In this document: piece after piece, positions 16,207 to 24,870 of the stretch
How positions within the stretch are numbered: the first letter of the stretch is position 1
Layout of the letters: every line of letters begins with the position of its first letter
Assembly (NCBI GenBank): GCA_010084195.1
Contig: RGPS01000044.1
Location: 1 to 32,309, forward strand
Direction of reading: 5' to 3'
DNA: 32,309 bases
DNA from: Terriglobia bacterium
GTDB lineage: Bacteria; Acidobacteriota; Terriglobia; Bryobacterales; Bryobacteraceae
The notes under the pieces: generated by a model
Seen by the model: the letters and a program-made list of their open reading frames with translations, nothing else
Databases searched by the model: none
What the model was told of the DNA's origin: nothing
Made by a program: the position numbers and the translations under genes

Positions 16207-17429
16207 GCGATTTTGATCTTGCGGGGATGCTGGGAGTTGTCCTGCAGGAAGGTCTTCTTCCGCTTCAGGTCGCCGGCCTCCGGCTGTACCGCACCCTCCA
16301 TATCGGTCACGCGCGAAACCACCGTGTGTTCGCCTGGGGTTGCGCCCTCCCACTTATAGCTGAAGAGTTTCCACGAGAACTTTGTGTTTTTGGCATCGAG
16401 CGTAGCCTTCTGCCACGAACCATCGTCGATTTTCACTTCAACCGACTTCAGGGGCGTGCCATCGTTCAAAACGAACCCAATCACGTTGTGAGCTGTTCCC
16501 GATTTGCGAACCCGCGCCACCACAGACTTCAATTGCAGGCGGGTGATTTCCGTTTCCACCCACTGGGTCCCGGGATCCGTTTCTTCGCCGGTGCCGCCGA
16601 CGCCTTTCAGCGACCGGTACCACCGAGCCTGATAATTCCCCACGTAGCGATCTTCCTGCAGATGAACCTCAGCCAGCCACTTCACGTTCGCCACGCCATA
16701 CCAACCCGGCATGATGAGCCGAACCGGGAAGCCCTGGCGCCGGGTGAGCGGCTCACCATTCAGCGCATATGCCAATATCGGTTCTGGTCGCATGGCATTT
16801 TCCAGGGTCAAACTGCGGCCAAACTGCTGCTCCAGCTTAAAAGTCTGTTGCCGGAAGACGACATCCTGCTGGCCATGATCGCTGCCGAAGAAAACCACTT
16901 CGCGAGCCTTAGGCGTGACTCCAACCTGCTTCAGGACAGCGCTGAAGGGAACCCCGGTGAACTTCCCGCAGGACGACAAAGCCTGCATGCCTCGGGGACT
17001 ATTGCCGGAACATTCGTAGCCCGCAATCACGTCAACGGGCTTCATTTTCTTCAGATCCTCGAGCGTAAACTGAACATCCTTACGAACCATGCCGGTGAAC
17101 TTCAGGCGGTAGGCGACCGGATCCACCTCAGGCTGGTTGAAGTGCTGAATGGCAAAAAACTGGTCGGCTGGCGTGATGAGGCCATCGATCTTGCGGATAT
17201 CCAGAAGCCTGGTGATCGAGTTGGGGTTATTCGGATTGAAGGTCTTCGGGTAGTCGGTGAACTCGGCATCGGCTTCACCCTCCGCCAGCGCAGGCACCGC
17301 CCAGCTCGGGATGGCAGCCAGGAGAGCGGTGGCCTTCATGGCATCCAGCAAGGCCTGGCGACGTGTCGTAGTGGTCATCTTTGTCGGGTTCATCGGCTTG
17401 GTCGGGTTCATGGGCTTGGTCGGGTTCAT
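16203..17429 (-). CDS. Sulfite oxidase family molybdopterin enzyme, Tat-exported (SoxC/SorA-like)
   Basis: 408 residues from ATG 17429, where AAAGGAG stands eight bases upstream and overlaps the previous gene's stop; the frame stays open 42 codons further but inside that gene. The N-terminus holds three repeats of MNPTK(P), then a Tat signal TTTRRQALLDAMKATALLAAIP. The molybdopterin-binding domain contains IAGYECSGNSPRG, with Cys140 the expected Mo ligand, then GSDHG, PILAYALNGEPL, RRQGFPVRLIMPGWYG and VKWLAEVHL. The C-terminal third is the Mo-cofactor dimerisation domain (SVVARVRKSG... to the end). Reaction: oxidation of sulfite or a related sulfur/organic substrate in the periplasm. No dedicated cytochrome subunit is adjacent. 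Exact substrate cannot be read from the sequence. Confidence 0.9.
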   Translation of the reverse strand: MNPTKPMNPTKPMNPTKMTTTTRRQALLDAMKATALLAAIPSWAVPALAEGEADAEFTDYPKTFNPNNPNSITRLLDIRKIDGLITPADQFFAIQHFNQPEVDPVAYRLKFTGMVRKDVQFTLEDLKKMKPVDVIAGYECSGNSPRGMQALSSCGKFTGVPFSAVLKQVGVTPKAREVVFFGSDHGQQDVVFRQQTFKLEQQFGRSLTLENAMRPEPILAYALNGEPLTRRQGFPVRLIMPGWYGVANVKWLAEVHLQEDRYVGNYQARWYRSLKGVGGTGEETDPGTQWVETEITRLQLKSVVARVRKSGTAHNVIGFVLNDGTPLKSVEVKIDDGSWQKATLDAKNTKFSWKLFSYKWEGATPGEHTVVSRVTDMEGAVQPEAGDLKRKKTFLQDNSQHPRKIKIA

Positions 17430-17436
17430 CGGCGTT
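17383..17436 (-). repeat. Three tandem 18-bp units encoding MNPTKP
   Basis: GTCGGGTTCATCGGCTTG (plus-strand sense) occurs at 17383-17400, with one change at 17401-17418, and again at 17419-17436 with divergence at its end. Each unit is one six-codon repeat with its own in-frame ATG, placing three methionines ahead of the Tat signal of the sulfite-oxidase-like protein. Confidence 0.95.
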
Positions 17437-17442
17437 ACTCCT

Positions 17443-17946
17443 TTACTCGTCATCGTCGTTCTCAGCTTCTTCGGTCCTGGCTTTAGCAGCAGCCTCACGA
17501 GCCTTCTGATTGGAGATTTCACGGGCCTTGGCCGCCTTAATTTCCATTTCCGCAAGCTTGGCTCTGCCCAGGCTCACCGCACCACCAACATTCATTCTCT
17601 GCCAGCGCTTGAAGCTGAAGACTTCCTTGCGCTTGCGGAAACTGGCAAAGTTGATGCGGCAATATTCACATCGCCATTTTTTGGCACCCAGGTTGACCGC
17701 GAGAGCAGTCCAGCCGGTTGGCGTGTAGGTCTTGCCGGACCAGGCGTTCAGATCCAGCTTCCTGCAGACGGGGCACTTCGCGTAGAAAATGTCGCCCAGC
17801 GCCAACGTGCTCGCGACAAAGCGAGTCTTGCAATCGACACAGCGAAGGGCGGTTTCAAACCGCCAGCGTCTGATCTTGTCGGTCGATTCCTTCATAGCGG
17901 AGTCGCGCAGATGGCGACTCCCGCAATTTGGGCATTGGACAGGCAT
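17443..17946 (-). CDS. Double zinc-ribbon protein of unknown function
   Basis: 167 residues with four CxxC pairs: CPNC (5, 8), CVDC (36, 39), CPVC (58, 61) and CEYC (93, 96). This gives two four-cysteine zinc ribbons. The remaining C-terminus (about 128-167) is a highly charged helix rich in Ala, Lys and Glu, ending ENDDDE. No signal peptide or membrane helix. Only 13 bp separate its stop from the sulfite-oxidase-like ATG, whose Shine-Dalgarno overlaps the stop, so the two are probably coupled. I do not recognise the family; a nucleic-acid- or protein-binding regulator is possible but unproven. No strong ribosome binding site precedes ATG 17946. Confidence 0.8.
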   Translation of the reverse strand: MPVQCPNCGSRHLRDSAMKESTDKIRRWRFETALRCVDCKTRFVASTLALGDIFYAKCPVCRKLDLNAWSGKTYTPTGWTALAVNLGAKKWRCEYCRINFASFRKRKEVFSFKRWQRMNVGGAVSLGRAKLAEMEIKAAKAREISNQKAREAAAKARTEEAENDDDE

Positions 17947-18000
17947 TAGTTAGGGGCGATCTCAGTTCTAACATACTCCCACGCCGCACGGCGCGCAAGA

Positions 18001-18876
18001 CTAAGCACAAACAGCACCTGCACTTGCCCTCGTCTGCAGATCCCGCTCGACAAAGGCGTCAAAACGGTGGGATAACTCGCAGATAACCTCCGTGCTTCCG
18101 GAAACACTTTTGCTGCCAACGTCACGGATCGGGAGCAGATTCCGGGTGGTGGAGGTAATGAATGCCGCGTCGGCATGTGCAAAATCATCCAGCGACAAGG
18201 GCTGTTCGACCACCGCCAGCCCCTCCCCGGACAGCTCCAGCAGGATTTCGCGGGTGATGCCGCCAAGACAACCTTCCGAAAGCGGGGGCGTGAAAACGGA
18301 TCGGCCCTTGACAATAAAAATATTGGCCGACGTACATTCCGCAACCCGGCCATGCTCGTTCAACAAGACCACCTCGTCGTTCCCGTTGAGCACGGCGCGT
18401 TCTGCCCAGGAGAGATTTTGCGCCCATGACAGCACTTTCGCGCCGGCGAACTCGCACGCCGCGTGCCGCGCGTTGGGCTGAACTCCCAGGCTCACACTCT
18501 CGCCCCACAACTTTGAAGTTGCGGTCATGGCTGCAACGTCCACGGTAGTGATGGCCGCCTGGCTGTCCTGCCACATACCGCCGCTGTTCCGGACAATGAC
18601 GAGGCGCAGGGTGCAATCCGTCTGTTGGTTGGCGTCCAGCAAACGAAGCAGGTCTGCCTGAACCCCATCTGAATCCGGCATGGGGAGGTTCAGGAGCCGC
18701 GCATCACGAGTCATGCGCGCCCAATGCCGTTCCCAAGCAAACAAGGCTCCGTGGCGGACCCGGAGCGTTGTAAAAACGCCCCAACCCGCCAGAATCCCAA
18801 TTTGGCCGGACCGAAATACCGCCGTCGCGGCGTCTTCGATGCGACCGTTATGGAGAATGTGCTGATGAATCGCCAT
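18001..18876 (-). CDS. Class IV (fold type IV) PLP-dependent aminotransferase / aminodeoxychorismate lyase family
   Basis: 291 residues. The family includes branched-chain and D-amino acid aminotransferases and PabC. Visible features: HNGRI near the N-terminus, GILAGWGVFTTLRV, the PLP lysine in GAKVLSWAQNLSW (Lys147), the glutamate and phosphate-binding loop GRVAECTSANIFIVK (Glu180), and CLGGITREILLEL. It transfers amino groups, or eliminates pyruvate, in the cytoplasm; which one cannot be told from these motifs. AAGGA upstream of ATG 18876 overlaps the stop of the M28 peptidase gene, so the two genes are coupled. A link to use of peptide-derived amino acids is an inference from the neighbours. 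Confidence 0.9.
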   Translation of the reverse strand: MAIHQHILHNGRIEDAATAVFRSGQIGILAGWGVFTTLRVRHGALFAWERHWARMTRDARLLNLPMPDSDGVQADLLRLLDANQQTDCTLRLVIVRNSGGMWQDSQAAITTVDVAAMTATSKLWGESVSLGVQPNARHAACEFAGAKVLSWAQNLSWAERAVLNGNDEVVLLNEHGRVAECTSANIFIVKGRSVFTPPLSEGCLGGITREILLELSGEGLAVVEQPLSLDDFAHADAAFITSTTRNLLPIRDVGSKSVSGSTEVICELSHRFDAFVERDLQTRASAGAVCA

Positions 18877-18886
18877 AGGTGCGTCC

Positions 18887-20557
18887 TTACTTCATCATGG
18901 CATCCCGGCGAGCCTTGAACTCGTTGCCGGGCTTCCATTCAGGGATCTTCACTTCCTGTGCCACCCGATAGCCGGTTTCGAACAGGACCCGCAGGTCTTC
19001 CACCGCGCCGGAGAGATCCCAGGCTGGATCTGGTTTGTCGGCGGGCTTGTGGTAAATCTTCTCCGTATACTCGTCGCGCTTCTGACGGCCGTAAGCTTCG
19101 GGCTTGCCGATGAACTCGATGCCGGCTTCCGGGTCGAGCGCGGGGACGCCCACTTTGGCGAACTGGAAGTGATCGGAACGGTAGTAGAAACCCTTTTCAG
19201 GCTCGGCGTCGCCAACCGGCACCCTCTGCCTGGATTTCAGGACTTCGGTCACCGTATCATCGAGCGTAGAATTTCCGAGGCCCACGATGACCAGGTCTTT
19301 GGTCTTGCCCCACGCGTTCAGGACGTCCATGTTGATATTCGCGACCGTCTTCTTCAGGGGATAGAGCGGGTTCGAGGCGTAGTATTCTGCACCCAGCAGC
19401 CCCTGTTCCTCACCAGTCACGGAAAGAAACAACACAGACCTTTTGGGTGCCGGTGACATCTTGCTGTAAGCACGTGCGATTTCCAGCAGACCTGCGGTGC
19501 CCGAGGCATTGTCGAGCGCCCCGTGCATAATCTGGTCACCCTGCAATTCCGTGTTTCGTCCGAAATGATCCCAATGTGCTGTGTAGACAATGTACTCGTC
19601 TTTCAGCGCCGGGTCGCTGCCTTCGAGCTTCGCCACCACGTTTCGGGAGTCGATCTTGCGCAGCGCATTGGTGATATGGAAACTGGCTTTGGCACCTTGG
19701 AGCGGAACGGGCCGGAACTCCTTTCTCAAAGCGTCTTTTTTCGCGGCAGCCAGATCCAGGCCGGCAGCTTTGAACAGTTCAGCCGTCTTGTCGAACGTCA
19801 TCCAGCCTTCCACAGGAACGCGGGCCAGATTGTTGTTTGGTCTCTGGATATTGAACATTTCACCAGCTTTGCCCGACACCACCACCTCAAAGCCATAGCC
19901 CGCGAGTGCGGTTTCGTGGACAATCAGGACGGCCGCGGCACCTTTTTCAGACGCGATTTCGTATTTGTAAGTCCAGCGCCCGTAGTACGTCATGGCGCGA
20001 CCGCGGAACATATTGGCGTCCAGCTTCGTGGGGTCGGCCGGATCGGGAAGCTGGGGATCGTTGACCAGCATCACGATGGTCTTGCCCTTTACATCGACAT
20101 CTTTGTAGTCATCCCAGCCATACTCGGGAGCCACGACGCCGTAGCCGACGAAGACGATGTCGGAATCCTTCACAGTCGTGTCTTCCACGAAGCGGGTGGA
20201 GACGGCAACAAAGTCCTTGTTCTCCGCTGCGGCGAGGGGTTTTCCATTCACGGTAAAGGAGCCCTGTTGTTTTGAGTTCGTGCCGGCCAGAGGCACCTTC
20301 TGAACAAATGTACCGTCCGGATTGCCAGGCTTCAGAGCCAACGCACGGAAGTTCTGCTCCAGGAAATCGACGGTCTTCTCTTCGCCCGCACTCCCCGGCT
20401 TCCGACCTTCAAATTCATCCGAGGCCAGCGTCTTGATTGAGGTCAGCAGGGAATCCGGATTCATGGCGTCAAACCCTGGCTTCAACGGGTCGCCGGGTGG
20501 TGTCTGTGAACACGACAACGTCAGGAGGAGGCAGGCGAAAAGCGCAATCTTCTTCAT
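18887..20557 (-). CDS. M28 family zinc aminopeptidase, lipoprotein with PA domain
   Basis: 556 residues. A lipoprotein signal [16 protein letters not shown] gives Cys16 as the lipidated residue. A protease-associated (PA) type insert spans about 130-240 ([25 protein letters not shown] and the [10 protein letters not shown] strand). The M28 catalytic core has all di-zinc ligands: AHWDH (H328), GALDNASG (D349), TGEEQG (E383 catalytic, E384 ligand), NMD (D411) and YRSDHFQF (H463). It should remove N-terminal residues from peptides at the cell surface. GGAGG stands 9 bp before ATG 20557. It lies 42 bp downstream of the S53 protease gene and in the same orientation, so an endopeptidase/exopeptidase pair acting on external protein is likely. 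Confidence 0.95.
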   Translation of the reverse strand: MKKIALFACLLLTLSCSQTPPGDPLKPGFDAMNPDSLLTSIKTLASDEFEGRKPGSAGEEKTVDFLEQNFRALALKPGNPDGTFVQKVPLAGTNSKQQGSFTVNGKPLAAAENKDFVAVSTRFVEDTTVKDSDIVFVGYGVVAPEYGWDDYKDVDVKGKTIVMLVNDPQLPDPADPTKLDANMFRGRAMTYYGRWTYKYEIASEKGAAAVLIVHETALAGYGFEVVVSGKAGEMFNIQRPNNNLARVPVEGWMTFDKTAELFKAAGLDLAAAKKDALRKEFRPVPLQGAKASFHITNALRKIDSRNVVAKLEGSDPALKDEYIVYTAHWDHFGRNTELQGDQIMHGALDNASGTAGLLEIARAYSKMSPAPKRSVLFLSVTGEEQGLLGAEYYASNPLYPLKKTVANINMDVLNAWGKTKDLVIVGLGNSTLDDTVTEVLKSRQRVPVGDAEPEKGFYYRSDHFQFAKVGVPALDPEAGIEFIGKPEAYGRQKRDEYTEKIYHKPADKPDPAWDLSGAVEDLRVLFETGYRVAQEVKIPEWKPGNEFKARRDAMMK

Positions 20558-20599
20558 AGAGTTTCCCTCCAGAGTAGCGGAAAATTTGGCCGCCTGTCG

Positions 20600-23500
20600 T
20601 TATTGAACCTGGAGATATTGAACCTGGAGATTTACGGGCGGACTATTTACGCCCCCCACCGAAACCACCACCGGCTGGGTGCCGGGAGGAACGCTGTCGG
20701 GCACCGTGAAATTCAACTGGGTGACTCCGGCAACCCCTGGAGTGATGCCGACAAAGCGCACAAAAGCCTGGATGCCGCCGACCGTGACGGACACGGGGAG
20801 GCGGGGCCGGGGCAAGCGAGTGACAATGGTCCCCTGTGCCGGTGTGTCGCCGGTGGCAAGTGTGGGTGAGACATCTCCGTCCCCCGTTAGGTAGGCGGAA
20901 ATGGTCTGACCTGGGGAGGCTACCGAAGTGGGCGTGAGGAAACGCCTGGAGGTGGCGAAGATGCCAGGTGCCGTGGTGGCGACGGGAAACTCCTGCCACG
21001 CGATCTGGCCATTCCGGTTCACCGCCAGAACTGCAGTTCCGAGGGCGGTTTCATAGGGAACTTGAATTTCAAGCCTTTCCGGAGCTACTGAGTAAAGCGG
21101 GGCGGAAACTCCATTGACAGTGACACTCACCCCCTCCAAACTGACCGGCAAGGGGAAGCGATTGGCTATCGCTGAGGATGGTGCCAGATTCAGCCCCAGG
21201 ACCCGCATTTGCCCTCCCGGGGCCCCGGTCGGCCCAAACGAAGCCGCATTGCTGACACCGGCTATCGAAAGCACGGGAGATGCCCCGACAACGAGCGTAA
21301 CCGGCAAGTTGATAGCCTGCGGGAAAGCATTGGCGGCCTGAACCGTAATGAAAGCACGATAAACCCCGCGTGAAAGCCCGGCAGACGTTGCCTGCACCGT
21401 AAATCGACCCGGCCCCTCGCCACTGGTATTGAGCACGGAGAGCCACTTTGTTGTCAGGTTGTCCGGCAGCTTTGACACACTCCAGACAGCTTGCCCTCCG
21501 GTCAGAGTAATGTCGATGGGAGCAGTCCGGGTCGGCCCCGCCTCGGGTAATGTGAACACCAGCGAAGGCCGCGAGAGCGACAGGGCTGCTGCTGCCACTG
21601 GTGCCGTTTGTGAGTATGTCACCGAGGTGACAGAGCTGACTGACCCGATCTCCCCGACGCCCGCAATCGTAAAGGTTCGGTTGGAGGCCACCGTGTTGGT
21701 GCTGTAGCACTGCGTTCCGTAGAGGACACCCCAGGGGGCAAGCCGAGTGGTTCCGAAGATCTGTTGGATCAGCCCGGACTGGGAACTGTTGCCCACCGCA
21801 AACCCGGTCAGATTCGTCAGGAAACCGCCCTGTTCCTGGACAGTGAACTGCTGAGCCCACTGGCAATTCGGCTCTGCATTCGGATTCCTGTTCACGGTCC
21901 GGGGCACGCTGGTTAAGAGGATGGACGGTGTCAGGGCAGGGCTGGCTGAGGGCAGGAAGACGGCGGTTACAGACTGGGACCAGGTCCGGCCATTCGCATC
22001 CGACCCGGAAAATGTAAAAACGTGGGTTCCGGCGGTCGGGTTGATTCCCGAGGCTGAGGTGAGAATCGCTTGTATGAAGCCAAATGCCGGGAGATTGGTT
22101 TGGCCCAAAACGGTGAGCGCCACGTTCGCGCCATCGAAGGTAAAACCGGTAATCCGGGTAGACACCCCAGCAGCTTCCTGCAGCGTCACTGTGAAGACGT
22201 ATGACGCCCCGAACTGGTAAACGGGGTTGGGATCAACCGACGGGATCACCAGGGAACCGGAAGCCGGAATGATTAGTTCAAGGAACGACGAGCCTCCCGA
22301 GCCGTCCACCACTCCATCACCCGCATAGATGGCGGACACCGAGCCGGTTCCCTCCGCGATTCTCACCATCGAAATGACGAGTGTCGCAATCGCGGTAGTG
22401 CCGGGGCCCGGTGTCAGACTCACAGTGGCGAGTTGGTTGTAGCTGGAAAGAAAGGTAACGGTGCCGGTGGGTCGGGAGGAGCCGGTTGAACGGACCACCG
22501 CAGTCAGTGTGATGTTGTCGTTCAGGGCGGCGCTGGAGGGTTTGGCTGACAACGTGGTGCTGCTCACGACACCGAGGTTCCACTGCCGCACCAGCGCCGT
22601 GACATCTGGTGAACCAAGGCCGGTGGTCAGGTCATACCCGGGCCCGGCCGTGTACCCCAACTTGCCATCCACACAGTCGGGGGAACCCTGCGAACAGGGC
22701 ACAACGTTGTCTCCTGCCGTGATGTCGTGATAGACGGAGGTACTGGCCTGTGCCAGTCTGTACAGTGCCGGATTCACATTGCCCAGCCCCGGTTCGACGA
22801 GCTTACCGGCATTCACAAGCGATTGATTTACCAGCGCCAGAACCCCGGCGAAAATCGGTGTCCCCACCGAAGTGCCCCCAAAGATGTATTGGGCACCGCC
22901 ACTGAAGACCAGGTAACCATCATGATCGGCCGAAGCGGGGAACGAGACATCGGGAATATCGCGCGCCCCGTCATCCGGGACGCCTTTCCCTGCCTGCCAC
23001 CAGGGCTTCGAATAGAAAACACTGGCACCGCCTCCTGTTGCCGTCATTTCGTTACGGAGCGGAGTGTCGTTCCAGGCAATTTCAGGTATGTAGGACAGGG
23101 CGGAAGACCCATCCGGTTTGTTCGTGGCGGCCCAGTACTTTCCGGTTCCTTCATTCAGCGTGGTGCCACCAATGGCCGTCACCTCCGGCAGGGAGGCAGG
23201 GAATCCGGCAACCCGCCCCTTAGTGGCCTGGGGACCGGGAGCACTGAAGTCGCACCCGGCGGCCCCGCTGTCACCCGAGGCAACCACCCAGGTAATCCCC
23301 TGGGCATTGGCCTGTTGGCCCAGGAAGCGAATGTCCGGGGTGTTCTCCACTTCGCAACCGCCATAGCTCATGCTGATGACGGGTGAAACATTGTTGTCCA
23401 CCGCATAGTAGGTGGAGAGGATGACGTCGGTCGAGTTCACATAGATGATGCGGGCGTTGGGGGCGGCAGCGCCGGCCCATTCCAAATCCAGGTGTGCCTC

Positions 23501-24343
23501 GTACTGGTCATCGGGACTCACCCCTGGATTGGGGCCAAAGAGCTGAATTTCGGGATCACCCGGAGGCAGACGATAGGCCGCGCGGAAGGCCCGAATATCA
23601 GAAATATCGACGTTGGTCTGACCAATGACCGCCACACTTTGGCCAGTGCCATTGATCCCCGCCGCATAGAGAGGCAAGAAATTGAAGATGGTGGCGATAT
23701 CGCCCGGCGAAAGGTAGTGGTTGCCGGAAGCAGTGGTAAAGTTCGGCTGGAGGCGAGCCTGGCGGTGCAAAGGTTTCAGGCCGAAATTATTGAAACCACG
23801 AACTCCGGCGACCAGGCTGTCCATCGCGAGAGGTACGGAAGGCTCCCGGGAATTGGCGAAGCGAGTACGCCCGTTGTCATCGTACTTGTGAAATTCGGTT
23901 CGAAAAGCCCGTGCCACAGCTCCAACCGACCCATGAAAGCTAACAAACTGCCGCCCACGCGCCACCGTATCCACCTGGAGGCCTTCGGTTTGGAGCCATT
24001 GCACGGCTTTCGCGACGTCATTTGGGCTTGCGCCGAAGCGCTCGGCAAACTGTTCCGGCTGCAACCACTTGTGGTAGTTGGGGGAACCCGGAGACAGCTG
24101 CTCGCGCAAAAACGCCTCCAGATCCCCGGAAGGGCGCAGCATCAGGAGGACGTGACCCAATTGCTCCGTCTCTGCAACCAGTCCCAGGTCTGCCTGCCGC
24201 AGCGCTTTGGCGTGAACAAACCCCTGTAGCGCGACAGTGCGGGACCTGTCGACCTTCTGGAGAACCCGGTCTTCAGCTGCAAACGAACTGAGTGCAGCTG
24301 CCAGCAGGCAGAGTGAACGGACCCACGGCGATGGAATTTTCAT
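20600..24343 (-). CDS. Secreted S53 (sedolisin/kumamolisin-like) protease with Ig-like repeats and TIGR03437-type C-terminus
   Basis: 1247 residues. Signal peptide about 1-22; activation prodomain about 30-190 (SPGSPNYHKWLQPEQFAERF, FHGSVGAVARAFRTEFH). The catalytic domain runs about 200-590: Glu282 and Asp286 in YEAHLDLEWAG, oxyanion Asp358 in VVASGDSGAAG, nucleophile Ser492 in FGGTSVGTPIFAG, and calcium-site residues in YHDITAGDN and GYDLTTGLGSPD. An Ig-like segment follows (STTLSAKPSSAALNDNITL). Further beta-rich repeats run to about 1020, ending in a domain that opens VSNAASFGPTGAPGG and continues LEIQVPYE...VSVGGVNSPPVNLQVQ, like TIGR03437. Such enzymes are acid-active endopeptidases; the tail domains may mediate surface or polymer attachment. 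The last residues are a 5-residue tandem duplication. Confidence 0.96.
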   Translation of the reverse strand: MKIPSPWVRSLCLLAAALSSFAAEDRVLQKVDRSRTVALQGFVHAKALRQADLGLVAETEQLGHVLLMLRPSGDLEAFLREQLSPGSPNYHKWLQPEQFAERFGASPNDVAKAVQWLQTEGLQVDTVARGRQFVSFHGSVGAVARAFRTEFHKYDDNGRTRFANSREPSVPLAMDSLVAGVRGFNNFGLKPLHRQARLQPNFTTASGNHYLSPGDIATIFNFLPLYAAGINGTGQSVAVIGQTNVDISDIRAFRAAYRLPPGDPEIQLFGPNPGVSPDDQYEAHLDLEWAGAAAPNARIIYVNSTDVILSTYYAVDNNVSPVISMSYGGCEVENTPDIRFLGQQANAQGITWVVASGDSGAAGCDFSAPGPQATKGRVAGFPASLPEVTAIGGTTLNEGTGKYWAATNKPDGSSALSYIPEIAWNDTPLRNEMTATGGGASVFYSKPWWQAGKGVPDDGARDIPDVSFPASADHDGYLVFSGGAQYIFGGTSVGTPIFAGVLALVNQSLVNAGKLVEPGLGNVNPALYRLAQASTSVYHDITAGDNVVPCSQGSPDCVDGKLGYTAGPGYDLTTGLGSPDVTALVRQWNLGVVSSTTLSAKPSSAALNDNITLTAVVRSTGSSRPTGTVTFLSSYNQLATVSLTPGPGTTAIATLVISMVRIAEGTGSVSAIYAGDGVVDGSGGSSFLELIIPASGSLVIPSVDPNPVYQFGASYVFTVTLQEAAGVSTRITGFTFDGANVALTVLGQTNLPAFGFIQAILTSASGINPTAGTHVFTFSGSDANGRTWSQSVTAVFLPSASPALTPSILLTSVPRTVNRNPNAEPNCQWAQQFTVQEQGGFLTNLTGFAVGNSSQSGLIQQIFGTTRLAPWGVLYGTQCYSTNTVASNRTFTIAGVGEIGSVSSVTSVTYSQTAPVAAAALSLSRPSLVFTLPEAGPTRTAPIDITLTGGQAVWSVSKLPDNLTTKWLSVLNTSGEGPGRFTVQATSAGLSRGVYRAFITVQAANAFPQAINLPVTLVVGASPVLSIAGVSNAASFGPTGAPGGQMRVLGLNLAPSSAIANRFPLPVSLEGVSVTVNGVSAPLYSVAPERLEIQVPYETALGTAVLAVNRNGQIAWQEFPVATTAPGIFATSRRFLTPTSVASPGQTISAYLTGDGDVSPTLATGDTPAQGTIVTRLPRPRLPVSVTVGGIQAFVRFVGITPGVAGVTQLNFTVPDSVPPGTQPVVVSVGGVNSPPVNLQVQYLQVQ
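20602..20631 (-). repeat. Exact 15-bp tandem duplication at the S53 gene's stop codon
   Basis: ATTGAACCTGGAGAT occurs at 20602-20616 and again immediately at 20617-20631. It encodes the LQVQ-Y-LQVQ C-terminus and overlaps the TAA at 20600-20602. One unit fewer would leave the protein ending in a single LQVQ. Confidence 0.98.
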
Positions 24344-24362
24344 CAGTTCTTACTTTGTAGCA

Positions 24363-24647
24363 CTAACGAATTTCGAACGAACGATGTGTCTCGACGGAGG
24401 CTTCTGCCTGATCCACGGATCGCACGTCGGACACCGCAGGCCCTTTGTGGAGTAACCCAGCCAGGCGGTCCAGTTGTTCTTCAATACCGACCGCGTAAGC
24501 CTGCACGGTACCGTCATCTTCGTTGCGAACCCACCCGGTAAGACCGATCTCCCGAGCACACCGCTGCACGAACCAGCGGAAACCAACGCCATGTACACGG
24601 CCATGGACGAACCAGCGCCGGGCCCGGGTCTTTGGCAAACTCTTCAT
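24363..24647 (-). CDS. acyP: Acylphosphatase
   Basis: 94 residues from ATG 24647, the usual family length. The frame continues 30 codons upstream, but that stretch overlaps the terminator at 24670-24721, so the shorter start is chosen. RWFVHGRVHGVGFRWFVQ supplies the phosphate-binding loop and the catalytic arginine (GFR), and GLTGWVRNEDDGTVQA holds the conserved asparagine (VRN). It hydrolyses acyl phosphates such as carbamoyl phosphate in the cytoplasm. It is followed after 19 bp by the S53 protease ATG on the same strand, so it is probably the first gene of that transcript. No functional link to proteolysis is evident. Confidence 0.95.
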   Translation of the reverse strand: MKSLPKTRARRWFVHGRVHGVGFRWFVQRCAREIGLTGWVRNEDDGTVQAYAVGIEEQLDRLAGLLHKGPAVSDVRSVDQAEASVETHRSFEIR

Positions 24648-24669
24648 CTGAGACTGGAGTTTAGCAGGC

Positions 24670-24721
24670 AAAAAAACCGCCGCTCGGGACCCGGGGCTTG
24701 AACACCCGGATCCCGCCGGCG
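24670..24721 (-). terminator. Strong intrinsic terminator after the GMC oxidoreductase gene
   Basis: A G+C-rich hairpin: CGGGACCCGGG pairs with CCCGGATCCCG (one mismatch) around a 9-nt loop, extended by an outer CGCCG/CGGCG. On the minus strand it is followed by seven T residues (24676-24670). It lies 150 bp after the GMC gene stop and just before the acylphosphatase start. Confidence 0.85.
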
Positions 24722-24870
24722 AAAAAGTTAATGCCAAGGAGTTGGAGGTTCGCGGGTCTTGTTGCCGTTTCCGGCTTCAGGATCCGCGAATACTTCGTCT
24801 CCTTGAGTCTGTGGTCCGCCGGGTGGGATAGCCAGAGACTGAGTACCAGAACGGGTACTGGGGCGAACCT

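Noticed and set aside
16227..17486. 419-codon plus-strand open frame
   Set aside because: Antisense of the sulfite-oxidase-like gene, with no recognisable motif; the minus-strand protein has clear domains.
24728..24870. Protein-like frame continuing past the GMC gene in a shifted frame (LEINRLKVRPSTRSGTQS...)
   Set aside because: The GMC protein already ends at its family-typical C-terminus, no start codon with a ribosome binding site is evident, and no family matches the segment.
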